Below are positions 53,062 to 61,480 of a stretch of 64,000 bases of DNA, piece by piece. Both the position numbers and the translations under genes were made by a program. The notes below the pieces were generated by a model. It did no database searches. It was not told the DNA's origin and saw nothing but the letters and a program-made list of their open reading frames with translations. Numbering within the stretch: position 1 is the first letter of the stretch; every line of letters starts with the position of its first letter. This DNA is from Chroococcidiopsis thermalis PCC 7203 (lineage in GTDB: Bacteria; Cyanobacteriota; Cyanobacteriia; Cyanobacteriales; Chroococcidiopsidaceae): NCBI RefSeq assembly GCF_000317125.1, contig NC_019695.1, positions 5,072,336 through 5,136,335 on the forward strand, read 5' to 3'.

Positions 53062-56000
53062 TTATCCCCCAATTTCTTGCTGAAAGCGCCGATCGTTAAT
53101 TAACCCTTCAAAATCGGGATCGGCTTGTGCTTCTTCGCGGTGGCTGGGATTGAGTTTAATTGCTTGCTGCAAGTTTTCTAAGGCAGATTCGGCTTGTCCT
53201 TGCAAAGCATAACAGGCAGCTTTATTGTAATAAGCATTGGAATAATCAGATTTAATTTGTAGAGCGCGATCGAAACTCGTTAATGCTTCTGCATCCCGTT
53301 CTAGTTGTACGAGGAGATATCCTCTAGAGTTCCAAGCTTTGAATGAGTCGGGATTAAATTCGATCGCCTTATCGTAAGATGCGATCGCGTCTTCATACCT
53401 TTCCAATACCTCTAATGCCATTCCCCGATTCAACCACGCTACTGCACTATCGGGTTTTATTTGTACGGCTTTGTCAAATGATTGAAACGCTTCTTCATGG
53501 CGTTGTAGTTTTCCTAAAGCAACACCGCGATCGATCCAAGCTTGATAGTATTGTGGGTTAATTTCTACTGCTTTGTCATAAGCCGCGATCGCTTCAGCCA
53601 GTTTGCTCGCTCTTCCCAACACAATCCCGCGTTGGAACCAAGCTTTCTCATCATTTGGTTCGACTTTGAGGACTTTATTAAACGCCGCAAATGCACCTTC
53701 ATAGCGTTTTAATTCTTTCAATGCCAAACCCCGTTGATACCAAGTTTCGGGATTGTTAGGACGAACTTCCAATACTTTATCGTATGCTGCGATCGCTTTT
53801 TCGTATTGTTGTAATTCCCAATGTGCTATTCCTAGTTGATACCATACATCGGGGTTATCGGGTTTCAATTCTAAAGCCCGATTGTAGGCGACAACAGCAG
53901 CTTCGTATCTACCTTCAGCAAATAAAGTATTACCCTGATTTACACAATCTTCTGGGTTAAGGAATAAGTGCGGTTGATTCGATCTCAGGCGTTCGATCTG
54001 CGCTGTCAATTCCTCTAATTTCTCAGTCATTTCAGCAAATGCCGCTTCTGCGATCGCTTTGGGAGCAACTTCTGCTAAATTATGCAAAATTAACTCTTTC
54101 TGGGTTGTTGCCTCCGATTGCAAATCTTTTAAGAAACTAGACAGCGTGGTTTCTAATTTATCGATCGCTTGCAACGTTTTATCTTTCCGAGTTTGAATTT
54201 CTGCTTGAATACCCGAAAGTTTATTTCTCGCTTCGGTTTCCAGTTCTGCTATGCTTTGAATTGTCCGATCTTGTTGAGATTTAATTCCAGCTTGAGTATT
54301 TTCCACCTCAGATTCATACTCAACTTCTCGCGTTTTGAGGTTTTGAATGGCTTGCTCGATTTCCGTTTGCAGTTTTGTCCCAGATGCAGAAATTTGAGCG
54401 GCGATCGCTTGGCGCAACTTTGCTATACTCTCTAGCGCCAAATCGTTTTGTTCTTGAAACTTTCGTGCAGTTTCAGTTTTAATTTCAGCTAGTTGTGGCG
54501 CAAATTCAGATTGTAAGGATCTGAGATTTTGTAAAATTGTGTTTCTTTCTGCTTGCGCCTCTGTTTGAATCGCATTCAATTGTTGCTTGTAATCTGCTTC
54601 CGCTTGTTTCAAGCCTTGAATCACAACGTCTCGCTGCTTTTGAATATTTCCCCGCAGTGCTGATAGTTGTTTTACAACATCTGTTTCCGATCTGCTCAGG
54701 TTTTGCAAAATTGTATCTTTCTGTTCCCGCACGTCTGCTTCCATTTCTGCTAGCTTAGGCGCAAACTCCAGACTCAATCTTTCTAAGTTTTCTACTAATA
54801 AATTTCTTTGAGTTTGTGACTGCTGTTGTAACTCATTGAGCCGCGCTACAAATGCTGTTTCTGACTGTTGTAATTTCCTCAAAATACCGTCTTTTTGTCC
54901 CTGTACCTCTGCTTGCAACGCAGCTAGTTGAGGCGCAAAATCCGCACTCAGTCTTTCTAAATTGCGGATTGTTAAATCTTTCTGATTTGCTGCCTGCTTT
55001 TCCAGTTCAAACAATTGAGTAATAAATGTACCTTCTACTTGCCTGAAGTTTTTTAGAGAACTATCTTTTTGCTCGATAATATCGGCGTTGAAGGCATTAA
55101 CTTGAGTGTCGAAATCTGTTTTTGCTTGCACGAACTGTCGTAAAGCAGTATCCCTACGCTTTTCTATTTCTGCTTGTATTACTGATAACTCACCATCAAA
55201 CTCCGATTTCGCTTGCTCGAATTCTTGCAACGTTAGAGATTTTTGTGCTTGTGCATCTGCTTGTAATGCTAAAACCTGAGTATCAAAATTTGTTTTCGTC
55301 TGTTCAAATTGTTGTAATGCAACATCTTTTTGTCCTTGCACATCAATTTGAAATTCTGAGAGTTGGTGAGTAAAAGCAACTGCTAATTGTTCTAAGTTCC
55401 CCAAAATAGCTTCTCGTTGCTTTTGAGTCGTCCCTTGGATATCATTTAATTGTTGGATAAAGTCTTGCTCCGATCGCTTCAAATTCTGCACGATCGCATC
55501 TTTTTGTGCTTGTACGTCGGCTTGCAATTCCATCAGTTGAGGTGAAAAATCAGCCCCTAATTGTTCTAAATTACGTAATATTAAATCTCTGTGCTTCTGC
55601 GCTCCTAAATGTAAATCTGTCAGTTGTGTAGAGAACTGATTTTCTAAATTTTCTAATGCTTGTTTAGAACTATTGACTTGAGTAGCTAGATCTGATAAGA
55701 CTTGATTCTTAGTTTGGTAGACTTCAGAAATTAGCTGAGAGAGATTATTTCTTTTAGCATTAATTTCTTGGTGTAAAGTATCTGCCTCATTATCCATATC
55801 CTCAGCGATACCTTGAGCTGCACGCAACAGCTTTTTCACTTCTTGGTTAGCAGTATTCAGCTTACTTTCTAACTCTCCCACCTCTTTAATACGTGCTGCA
55901 ACTAAATCGGCTACCTCGCGCACCACGGATCGCCGTAGCAAAAACAGAGTCGCGATCGCCAAAGCTAAAATGAGTACTAGGACGGCAAGCAGAATGTTAA

Positions 56001-56262
56001 ATATCGTTAACGTCTGGCTAAATATGCGATTTGCTTCGGCTTGAACTTGCTGTTGGACTGGACTTTGTTGTTGGCTATTTGGCTGTAACTGCGCTACCTG
56101 TCTTTCTTGGCTAATGTTAGTTTGGGTAGCTGTTTGGGCAAGAATGGGCTTATTAGCGCTAGCAACTCCAGCACTTGCAATACCTACAGACAGCAGGAAA
56201 GTAGAGAGAACCTTTCCACTACGGGATACCAGTGTCAAGACTTCTGAATGCTTGCGTTCCAT
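53062..56262 (-). CDS. Large membrane-anchored coiled-coil protein with TPRs
   Basis: This encodes a 1066-residue protein; the ATG at 56262 has AAGGAAG upstream. A signal-like segment (~17-42) precedes a membrane helix (~87-110, FNILLAVLVLILALAIATLF), followed by RR, so the rest should face the cytoplasm. Residues ~224-600 consist of about 13 tandem modules of exactly 29 residues (pattern QKDxxLxNLExxxxxFxxQLxxLQAxVQx). More coiled coil follows. The C-terminus (~770-1055) has eight 34-residue TPRs (e.g. WYQLGIAHWELQQYEKAIAAY). It could be a scaffold at the membrane or cytoskeleton-like fibre; I know no named homologue. It is divergent from the CcmK gene. Confidence 0.85.
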   Translation of the reverse strand: MERKHSEVLTLVSRSGKVLSTFLLSVGIASAGVASANKPILAQTATQTNISQERQVAQLQPNSQQQSPVQQQVQAEANRIFSQTLTIFNILLAVLVLILALAIATLFLLRRSVVREVADLVAARIKEVGELESKLNTANQEVKKLLRAAQGIAEDMDNEADTLHQEINAKRNNLSQLISEVYQTKNQVLSDLATQVNSSKQALENLENQFSTQLTDLHLGAQKHRDLILRNLEQLGADFSPQLMELQADVQAQKDAIVQNLKRSEQDFIQQLNDIQGTTQKQREAILGNLEQLAVAFTHQLSEFQIDVQGQKDVALQQFEQTKTNFDTQVLALQADAQAQKSLTLQEFEQAKSEFDGELSVIQAEIEKRRDTALRQFVQAKTDFDTQVNAFNADIIEQKDSSLKNFRQVEGTFITQLFELEKQAANQKDLTIRNLERLSADFAPQLAALQAEVQGQKDGILRKLQQSETAFVARLNELQQQSQTQRNLLVENLERLSLEFAPKLAEMEADVREQKDTILQNLSRSETDVVKQLSALRGNIQKQRDVVIQGLKQAEADYKQQLNAIQTEAQAERNTILQNLRSLQSEFAPQLAEIKTETARKFQEQNDLALESIAKLRQAIAAQISASGTKLQTEIEQAIQNLKTREVEYESEVENTQAGIKSQQDRTIQSIAELETEARNKLSGIQAEIQTRKDKTLQAIDKLETTLSSFLKDLQSEATTQKELILHNLAEVAPKAIAEAAFAEMTEKLEELTAQIERLRSNQPHLFLNPEDCVNQGNTLFAEGRYEAAVVAYNRALELKPDNPDVWYQLGIAHWELQQYEKAIAAYDKVLEVRPNNPETWYQRGLALKELKRYEGAFAAFNKVLKVEPNDEKAWFQRGIVLGRASKLAEAIAAYDKAVEINPQYYQAWIDRGVALGKLQRHEEAFQSFDKAVQIKPDSAVAWLNRGMALEVLERYEDAIASYDKAIEFNPDSFKAWNSRGYLLVQLERDAEALTSFDRALQIKSDYSNAYYNKAACYALQGQAESALENLQQAIKLNPSHREEAQADPDFEGLINDRRFQQEIGG

Positions 56263-56352
56263 CGGTACTTCCTTTGTCTGTTTAATAGAGACAACTATAT
56301 CCAAATATATCGTTCCTAGTTAAGTATCTCTCGATTGGACAGTCGGGAGTCG

Positions 56353-56420
56353 GTAGGGGCGGGTTTTGACCCGAAATGTTTAGTTCTAGCAGTCAAAATG
56401 TTTGCTAAACCCGCCCGTAC
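56353..56420. repeat. Dispersed palindromic repeat, family A, copy 3
   Basis: The ends are GTAGGGGCGGGTTTT and AAACCCGCCCGTAC, flanked on both sides by GGGAGTCGG repeats (56341-56352 and 56423-56438). It lies in the divergent gap before the CcmK gene. Confidence 0.85.
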
Positions 56421-56494
56421 AGGAGTCGGGAGTCGGGAAAGAGTGTAGGATGTAGTGTGTGGTAACTGCTTACTAATAACCGACAACTGATAAA

Positions 56495-56836
56495 GTGGCA
56501 ACATTAGCGATCGGTATGATTGAGACTGCGGGCGTTCCTGCTGCTGTGGAAGCTGGGGATGCGATGTGTAAAGCGGCGCTGGTGACTCTTGTTGCATACG
56601 AAAACACGGATCTCGGTCGCATTACAGTTATCATCAGAGGCGCTGTTTCTGAGGTGAATGTAGCTATTACAGCTGGCTTAGCAGCTGTGTTGCGGGTTAA
56701 TGGCGGCGAGATCCTTTCCCATCACATTATTGCTCGTCCTCACGAAAATTTAGAGTATATCTTACCAATTCACCGCACTGAAGATGTAGCTCAATTTCAG
56801 CACGATATTTGCTTTCCCCCACCTTTGTCGGCGTAG
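56495..56836 (+). CDS. ccmK: Carboxysome shell protein, CcmK paralogue
   Basis: This encodes a 113-residue single-BMC-domain protein that forms hexamers in a microcompartment shell. It has [20 protein letters not shown], then [18 protein letters not shown] and the conserved [20 protein letters not shown] with LPI, the CcmK end. The loop that forms the central pore reads [15 protein letters not shown], not the K-x-G-S type of CcmK1/2, so it is a divergent paralogue (CcmK3/4/5/6-like), probably a minor shell part. The start is GTG with no ribosome site. It is alone; ccmL-O are not in the window. Confidence 0.9.
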   Translation: MATLAIGMIETAGVPAAVEAGDAMCKAALVTLVAYENTDLGRITVIIRGAVSEVNVAITAGLAAVLRVNGGEILSHHIIARPHENLEYILPIHRTEDVAQFQHDICFPPPLSA

Positions 56837-56837
56837 A

Positions 56838-57004
56838 GAAAGACAAGGAAGACAAGGAAGACAAGGAAGACAAGGGAGACAAGGGAGACAAGGGAGACAA
56901 GGGAGACAAGGGAGACAAGGGAGACAAGGAAGACAAGGGAGAGGGGGGAGACAAGGGAGACAAGGGAGACAAGGGAGACAAGGGAGACAAGGGAGACAAG
57001 GAAG
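56838..57004 (+). repeat. Tandem 9-bp repeat block 4 (GGGAGACAA/GGAAGACAA)
   Basis: About 18 nonamers start two nt after the ccmK stop, broken once near 56940 by GAGGGGGGA. It is the same family as blocks 1-3, but GGGAGACAA predominates. Confidence 0.95.
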
Positions 57005-57010
57005 TAATTT

Positions 57011-57046
<36 letters not shown>

Positions 57047-57047
57047 T

Positions 57048-57584
57048 ATGGGTCAAAAAGTAGCATTTTGGTTAATTCCCGCCACCGCCGATAGAATCTT
57101 CTTTCAGGAAGCTATCGATCGCCTTGCCGAAAATTACGCTGCTTTCTCCTTCACGCCTCACGTTACAATTTACTGGGGAGAATTTGCAGATGATGCATCT
57201 CTAACTGAAATTTTAGAGCAGGCAGTTCGAGGAATTAACGCTTTTAGTTTACAGTGCGATCGCGTCTTATATACAGACCAATTTACGAAAACTCTTTTCG
57301 TCCAATTTCATCCCAGTATAATCTTAAGTCAGATTACAGAGTCAATTCGGAATCACTCCCAGTCCCCTGCCGATTTTACTCTCAATCCCCATCTCAGCTT
57401 GATGTACAAACATCTCGATGCAGATGTAAAACAATCAATAGCTGCAACCATTTCTCTACCGAGAACTGAGGTTTTTTTCGATGAAATTCAAGTATTGCTG
57501 ACTCCAGATACCGCTCAATCGCAAGCAGATATTGAAAATATTACATCGGTTATCAGTTGTCAGTTACCAGGGAGTTGTGAGTAG
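57048..57584 (+). CDS. 2H phosphoesterase (cyclic phosphodiesterase-like)
   Basis: This encodes a 178-residue protein with the two catalytic HxT/S motifs, His38-Thr40 in TPHVTIYWG and His115-Ser117 in NPHLSLMYK, that define 2H enzymes such as cyclic nucleotide phosphodiesterase and 2'-5' RNA ligase. These open or join 2',3'-cyclic phosphates of RNA or ADP-ribose products. No ribosome site is visible because heptamers run up to the ATG. Its stop codon TAG lies within the palindrome at 57581. Confidence 0.82.
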   Translation: MGQKVAFWLIPATADRIFFQEAIDRLAENYAAFSFTPHVTIYWGEFADDASLTEILEQAVRGINAFSLQCDRVLYTDQFTKTLFVQFHPSIILSQITESIRNHSQSPADFTLNPHLSLMYKHLDADVKQSIAATISLPRTEVFFDEIQVLLTPDTAQSQADIENITSVISCQLPGSCE

Positions 57585-57608
57585 GGACGCACAGCCATGC
57601 ACCCATAC
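57581..57608. repeat. Diverged family B palindrome, copy 4
   Basis: GTAGGGACGCACAGCCATGC-ACCCATAC. It contributes the stop codon of the preceding gene. Confidence 0.65.
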
Positions 57609-57847
57609 AGCGGTGAGTGATGCGTGACAAATTACCCGTGACAAATTACCAAATCTGCAAAAAATCAAATAATAGTAATAAATCTTTACTTCTTGTCCGA
57701 TTGCTTTTCTGCTGTGCAGTCGGTATAGTAGCGATCGCAACTAATAAATACACTATTCCGATAAATTAACCGTTGATTAAAGCTATAGCTTGTAGAGCTG
57801 CGATCTCAGATCTCAGATGTAAAAACTAACCTTTATGGGAGATAACT

Positions 57848-58141
57848 ATGGCGATTCCAAGCGATGTGGAATTAGGTACGCATAGACCAACTCAAACTCG
57901 GCTCAAGATTCGCATACCCAAAGGCTTGCATAGCGAACCAGTCATTTCTCGCCTCACTTCCCAGTGTGGGATTACTGTAAACATTTTGGCGGCTTTACTG
58001 AGTGCGAATGGACGCGATGATGGTTGGTTCGATTTAGAACTTCATGGGACAAAACCTCAGATTGGCAACGCGATTACCTATTTGAACGACTTGGATTTAG
58101 AAATTTGGGGACACTCTACGCCAGAAGAAGACGGCTGGTAA
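57848..58141 (+). CDS. NIL-domain protein
   Basis: This encodes a 97-residue protein. The fold is a ferredoxin-like ACT relative: RLKIRIPKGLHSEPVISRLT, then GITVNILAALLSANGRDDGW, then a strand FDLELHG and helix ITYLNDLDLEIWG. NIL domains occur next to methionine or sulfur transporters and in other regulators, but here one stands alone. GGGAGA precedes the ATG. A small ligand-binding role is inferred only. Confidence 0.75.
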   Translation: MAIPSDVELGTHRPTQTRLKIRIPKGLHSEPVISRLTSQCGITVNILAALLSANGRDDGWFDLELHGTKPQIGNAITYLNDLDLEIWGHSTPEEDGW

Positions 58142-58170
58142 GCAAGTTAAAAGCTAAAAGTGAAAAATTC

Positions 58171-58236
58171 GCAGGGGTGGGTTTAGCTAGAATCCTTAAT
58201 AACTAACGAAGATCTCTCACTAAAACTCGCCCGTAC
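58171..58236. repeat. Dispersed palindromic repeat, family A, copy 4
   Basis: The ends are GCAGGGGTGGGTTTA and AAAACTCGCCCGTAC. It is more diverged than the other copies and lies between the NIL gene and the decarboxylase. Confidence 0.8.
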
Positions 58237-58336
58237 AAATAAAAGTACGATTTTAGTGGGGCGATCGCGATCGCGCGTGCAAGGTATACATGACATATTG
58301 TTATACGATCGTCTTGACGCTGCTAGTGTATGCCTG

Positions 58337-59854
58337 ATGGAATTTGACATCATCTCTCAAGCCAAAACTCCAATTCTGGAGGCTCTTTGGCAATGTGCAA
58401 CTCGAATCAATCATGCTCCTTTCTATACCCCAGGACATAAACGGGGAGAAGGAATCACCCAGCAGCTAGTAAATTACTTTGGTAAAGCCATATTTAGTGC
58501 TGACTTACCAGAATTGCCGGAGTTAGATAACCTATTTGCACCCCAAGGAATCATTCAGGAAGCGCAAGAATTAGCCGCAGTCGCGTTTGGAGCGGAAAAA
58601 ACCTGGTTTTTAGTCAACGGTTCAACTTGTGGTGTAGAGGCAGCAATTTTAGCAACTTGTGGGGTAGGAGATAAGATTATTCTGCCGCGTAACGTGCATA
58701 ATTCAGCGATCGCAGGTCTAATTCTCTCTGGTGCTGTCCCTATTTTCATTGCTCCTGCATACGATCCGGTGCTGGATATCGCTCACAGCATCACTCCTGA
58801 AGCAGTAGCCGCAGCCTTAGCCGCACATCCCGATGCCAAAGCGGTGTTGATGGTATATCCAACATATTACGGTGTATGTGGCGATCTAAATGCGATCGCT
58901 GCTGTAGTTCATCAACATAATATTCCTTTATTAGTTGACGAGGCGCACGGTTCCCACTTTGCCTTTCATTCCGAATTGCCTACCCCTGCCTTAGCAGCTG
59001 GCGCAGATTTAAGCGTACAGTCAACTCATAAGGTTTTAGGGGCATTGACTCAAGCTTCAATGCTACACGTTAGCGGCAATAGAATAGATCGCGATCGCCT
59101 AAATAAATCCTTACAATTATTACAATCTACCAGTCCCAGTTATTTACTTTTAGCCTCCCTAGATGCCGCACGGCAACAAATGGCATTATACGGCGAGGAA
59201 TTGATGACGAAAGCTTTGCGCTTAGCTGATGAAGCCAGAAACCGGATTAGTCAAATTCCCAATCTTTCAGTTTTACAGATGCCAGCAAAAAACTCAGGCT
59301 TTGTTGCACTTGACGAGACGAGACTTACCGTCACTGTCTCCGGTTTGGGGATCGCGGGATTTGAGGCGGATGAAATCTTGCATCAAGAATTAGGCGTTAC
59401 AGCCGAATTACCATCTTTACAGCACCTCACGTTTATTATTTCCTTGGGCAACACAGTAGCAGATATCGAGCGACTGGTAGAAGGTTTTGCTGTTCTGGCT
59501 GAAAGATCTACACAAGTAAGTCAAAAGTCGAAAGTTAAAAGTCAAAACCAACTCCAAATTCCGAATTCCGTCAGCCGAAGGCGAAGCGAAGCGTTATTCC
59601 GAATTCCGAATTCTCTTCTCACACCGCGTGAGGCTTTCTTTGCTCCAACAGAAACACTACCATTTCATCAGACACGCGATCGCATCAGTGCAGAACTTAT
59701 CTGTCCCTATCCTCCAGGGATTCCTATTTTAATGCCAGGAGAAATCATCACCTCAGAAGCATTGGAATACCTACAACAGATTCAAGTCAGTGATGGATAC
59801 ATTACCGGATGCACCGAGCCGAGTCTCACTCAGTTAAAAGTAGTTAAGAAGTGA
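58337..59854 (+). CDS. Orn/Lys/Arg decarboxylase-like PLP enzyme with repeat-derived insertion
   Basis: This encodes a 505-residue fold-type I PLP enzyme of the basic amino acid decarboxylase group (speA/cadA-like). It has APFYTPGHKRGEG near the start, FLVNGSTCGVEA, LVDEAHGSHFAFH and the PLP lysine in SVQSTHKVLGALTQAS. The C-terminal substrate part is PGIPILMPGEIIT. The ATG at 58337 is chosen; an in-frame GTG lies 81 nt up. Residues ~395-427 (SQKSKVKSQNQLQIPNS...) are encoded by repeat DNA inserted in frame between the two folds. The product is probably an amine such as cadaverine or agmatine. Confidence 0.85.
   Translation: MEFDIISQAKTPILEALWQCATRINHAPFYTPGHKRGEGITQQLVNYFGKAIFSADLPELPELDNLFAPQGIIQEAQELAAVAFGAEKTWFLVNGSTCGVEAAILATCGVGDKIILPRNVHNSAIAGLILSGAVPIFIAPAYDPVLDIAHSITPEAVAAALAAHPDAKAVLMVYPTYYGVCGDLNAIAAVVHQHNIPLLVDEAHGSHFAFHSELPTPALAAGADLSVQSTHKVLGALTQASMLHVSGNRIDRDRLNKSLQLLQSTSPSYLLLASLDAARQQMALYGEELMTKALRLADEARNRISQIPNLSVLQMPAKNSGFVALDETRLTVTVSGLGIAGFEADEILHQELGVTAELPSLQHLTFIISLGNTVADIERLVEGFAVLAERSTQVSQKSKVKSQNQLQIPNSVSRRRSEALFRIPNSLLTPREAFFAPTETLPFHQTRDRISAELICPYPPGIPILMPGEIITSEALEYLQQIQVSDGYITGCTEPSLTQLKVVKK
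59519..59617. repeat. Repeat cassette inside the decarboxylase gene
   Basis: An AAAAGTC-type heptamer run (59521-59547) is followed by a segment with ATTCCGAATTCCG at both ends and GGCGAAGCGAAGCG in the middle. The reading frame is kept throughout (~99 nt). Confidence 0.8.
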
Positions 59855-59862
59855 GTTACTTT

Positions 59863-59890
59863 GTAGAGACGTTACATGTAACATCTCTAC
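59863..59890. repeat. GTAGAGAC palindrome, copy 2
   Basis: GTAGAGACGTTACATGTAAC-ATCTCTAC, a near-perfect palindrome between two convergent genes; compare 20079. It could terminate transcription. Repeats of TGATAACTG follow. Confidence 0.75.
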
Positions 59891-59909
59891 ACTGATAACT
59901 GATAACTGG

Positions 59910-61463
59910 TCACCGATCGCTGATAACTGCTCCCTGCTCATCAGGTAATTCCATAGTGAATGTAGTCCACCCTTCCTGACTTTCTACCTGAAGCGTTCCT
60001 TGAAGGTGTTCTACCAATTTTTGTACTAAAGTTAATCCTAATCCCGTACCCCCTTGTTTCCAGCGATCGCTGTTGTGAATGCGATAAAATTTTTCAAAAA
60101 TCTTTGGTAATTCTGTTGCGGGAATTTCTGCTTGGTTGCGGACGGTAAAGATCGTGCGTGTAGTTGGTAGTTGGTAAGCGGTGCAAGGCGCAAGTTGCGG
60201 CTGCACGCTTACGACGATCGCGCCTCCCATTGGAGTATACTTACAGGCATTGTTTGCTAGTTCGGCGATCGCTCGCTCCAAACTGGCGCGGTCTGTCAAG
60301 ATTTGCGATAGATTAGGATCGAGCCGAATTTCTAGTAATTGTTGATTTTCTTGGGCGCGAATCAGAAAAGGCTCCATAATTTGAGGTAGCCATTCTTGTA
60401 AGTTAACCGCTTCTTGTACGAGGGTGGGATAAGACGCTGTTTCTAATCTTTGCAGATCGAGTAGTTCGGTAATCAACTCAGCTTCTCGATTGCATTCTGC
60501 TTGCAAGATTTCTAAATATCGTTGTCTTTTTTCACTACTAGGAGAAGTTTTTAACATTTGAATTGCCATTTTCATGTTGGCAATCGGTGTACGTAACTCA
60601 TGAGAAACAGTGCTTAAAAAATCATCTTTGAGTTCGTGCATCTTCTCCATTTGCACCAACATCTGTTCTTGCTCGATTTGTTTTTGATGCATAGCTTCGA
60701 CCTGCTGTCGTTCGCTAATATCCTGAAAAACTAACATCGTGCCTACAATGTTTCCTCGATCGTCTTTAATTGGCGCAATGCTGTCGTCAATGGGTATTTC
60801 TAAACCATTTTTATCGATCAGTTGCGATCGCTCTGAAATCTCGACTGTTATTCCTTTCTGTAAAGCTTGTTGAATTGGGTGTTCTGATATAGTTTGTGTC
60901 GGGATAATTTTGACAACTTCTGTTGCTTCTTTACCGCAGGCATCTTGTCGATTCCAACCAGTCAGAGCTTCTGCAATTGGATTCATCAAAGTAATTTTTC
61001 CTTCTGTATCGCTAGCAATTACGCCATTATTAATACTTTTTAATACAGTTCTCAACCAGTATTTGTTTTGTTTGAGATTTTGTTCTACTAAATATTTATT
61101 TAGCGCGATCTCGATTGTTGTTTTTAGTTCTTGCTCTCTAAAAGGTTTGACAATATAACCAAAGGGGTGTGTTGCCAGCGCTCTAGTGACAATGTATTCG
61201 TCGGAACTTGCAGTTAGATAGACCACAGGAAGCTCGAAATGATGATGTAAAATTTGAGCTACCGCTATGCCGTCCATATCTCCTTGCAAGCGAATATCCA
61301 CGAGTACTAAGTCTGGTTTGAGTTCGCTAATTTGTGCGATCGCATCTTCTCCAGTTGCGACAGTTTTACAGACATGGTAACCAAACTTCTGTAGCCGATT
61401 TTCTATATCTTTGGCAACGATCCCTTCGTCCTCAACCACCAATATTTTTGCTGGAATATTCAT
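59910..61463 (-). CDS. Response regulator-PAS-histidine kinase hybrid
   Basis: This encodes a 517-residue soluble protein. Residues 1-~125 are a receiver (KILVVEDEGIVAKDIENRL, phospho-Asp in LVLVDIRLQGDMDG, switch Thr in VVYLTASS, Lys in GYIVKPF). Residues ~135-265 are a PAS domain with PAC. HisKA has STVSHELRTPIANMKM, and HATPase_c has ELANNACKYTP and GTGLGLTL. The receiver comes first, so it probably takes phosphate from the kinase upstream. The gap to that kinase is 17 nt, so the two are one operon. Confidence 0.87.
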   Translation of the reverse strand: MNIPAKILVVEDEGIVAKDIENRLQKFGYHVCKTVATGEDAIAQISELKPDLVLVDIRLQGDMDGIAVAQILHHHFELPVVYLTASSDEYIVTRALATHPFGYIVKPFREQELKTTIEIALNKYLVEQNLKQNKYWLRTVLKSINNGVIASDTEGKITLMNPIAEALTGWNRQDACGKEATEVVKIIPTQTISEHPIQQALQKGITVEISERSQLIDKNGLEIPIDDSIAPIKDDRGNIVGTMLVFQDISERQQVEAMHQKQIEQEQMLVQMEKMHELKDDFLSTVSHELRTPIANMKMAIQMLKTSPSSEKRQRYLEILQAECNREAELITELLDLQRLETASYPTLVQEAVNLQEWLPQIMEPFLIRAQENQQLLEIRLDPNLSQILTDRASLERAIAELANNACKYTPMGGAIVVSVQPQLAPCTAYQLPTTRTIFTVRNQAEIPATELPKIFEKFYRIHNSDRWKQGGTGLGLTLVQKLVEHLQGTLQVESQEGWTTFTMELPDEQGAVISDR

Positions 61464-61480
61464 TCTTTTGTAAACTCAGT

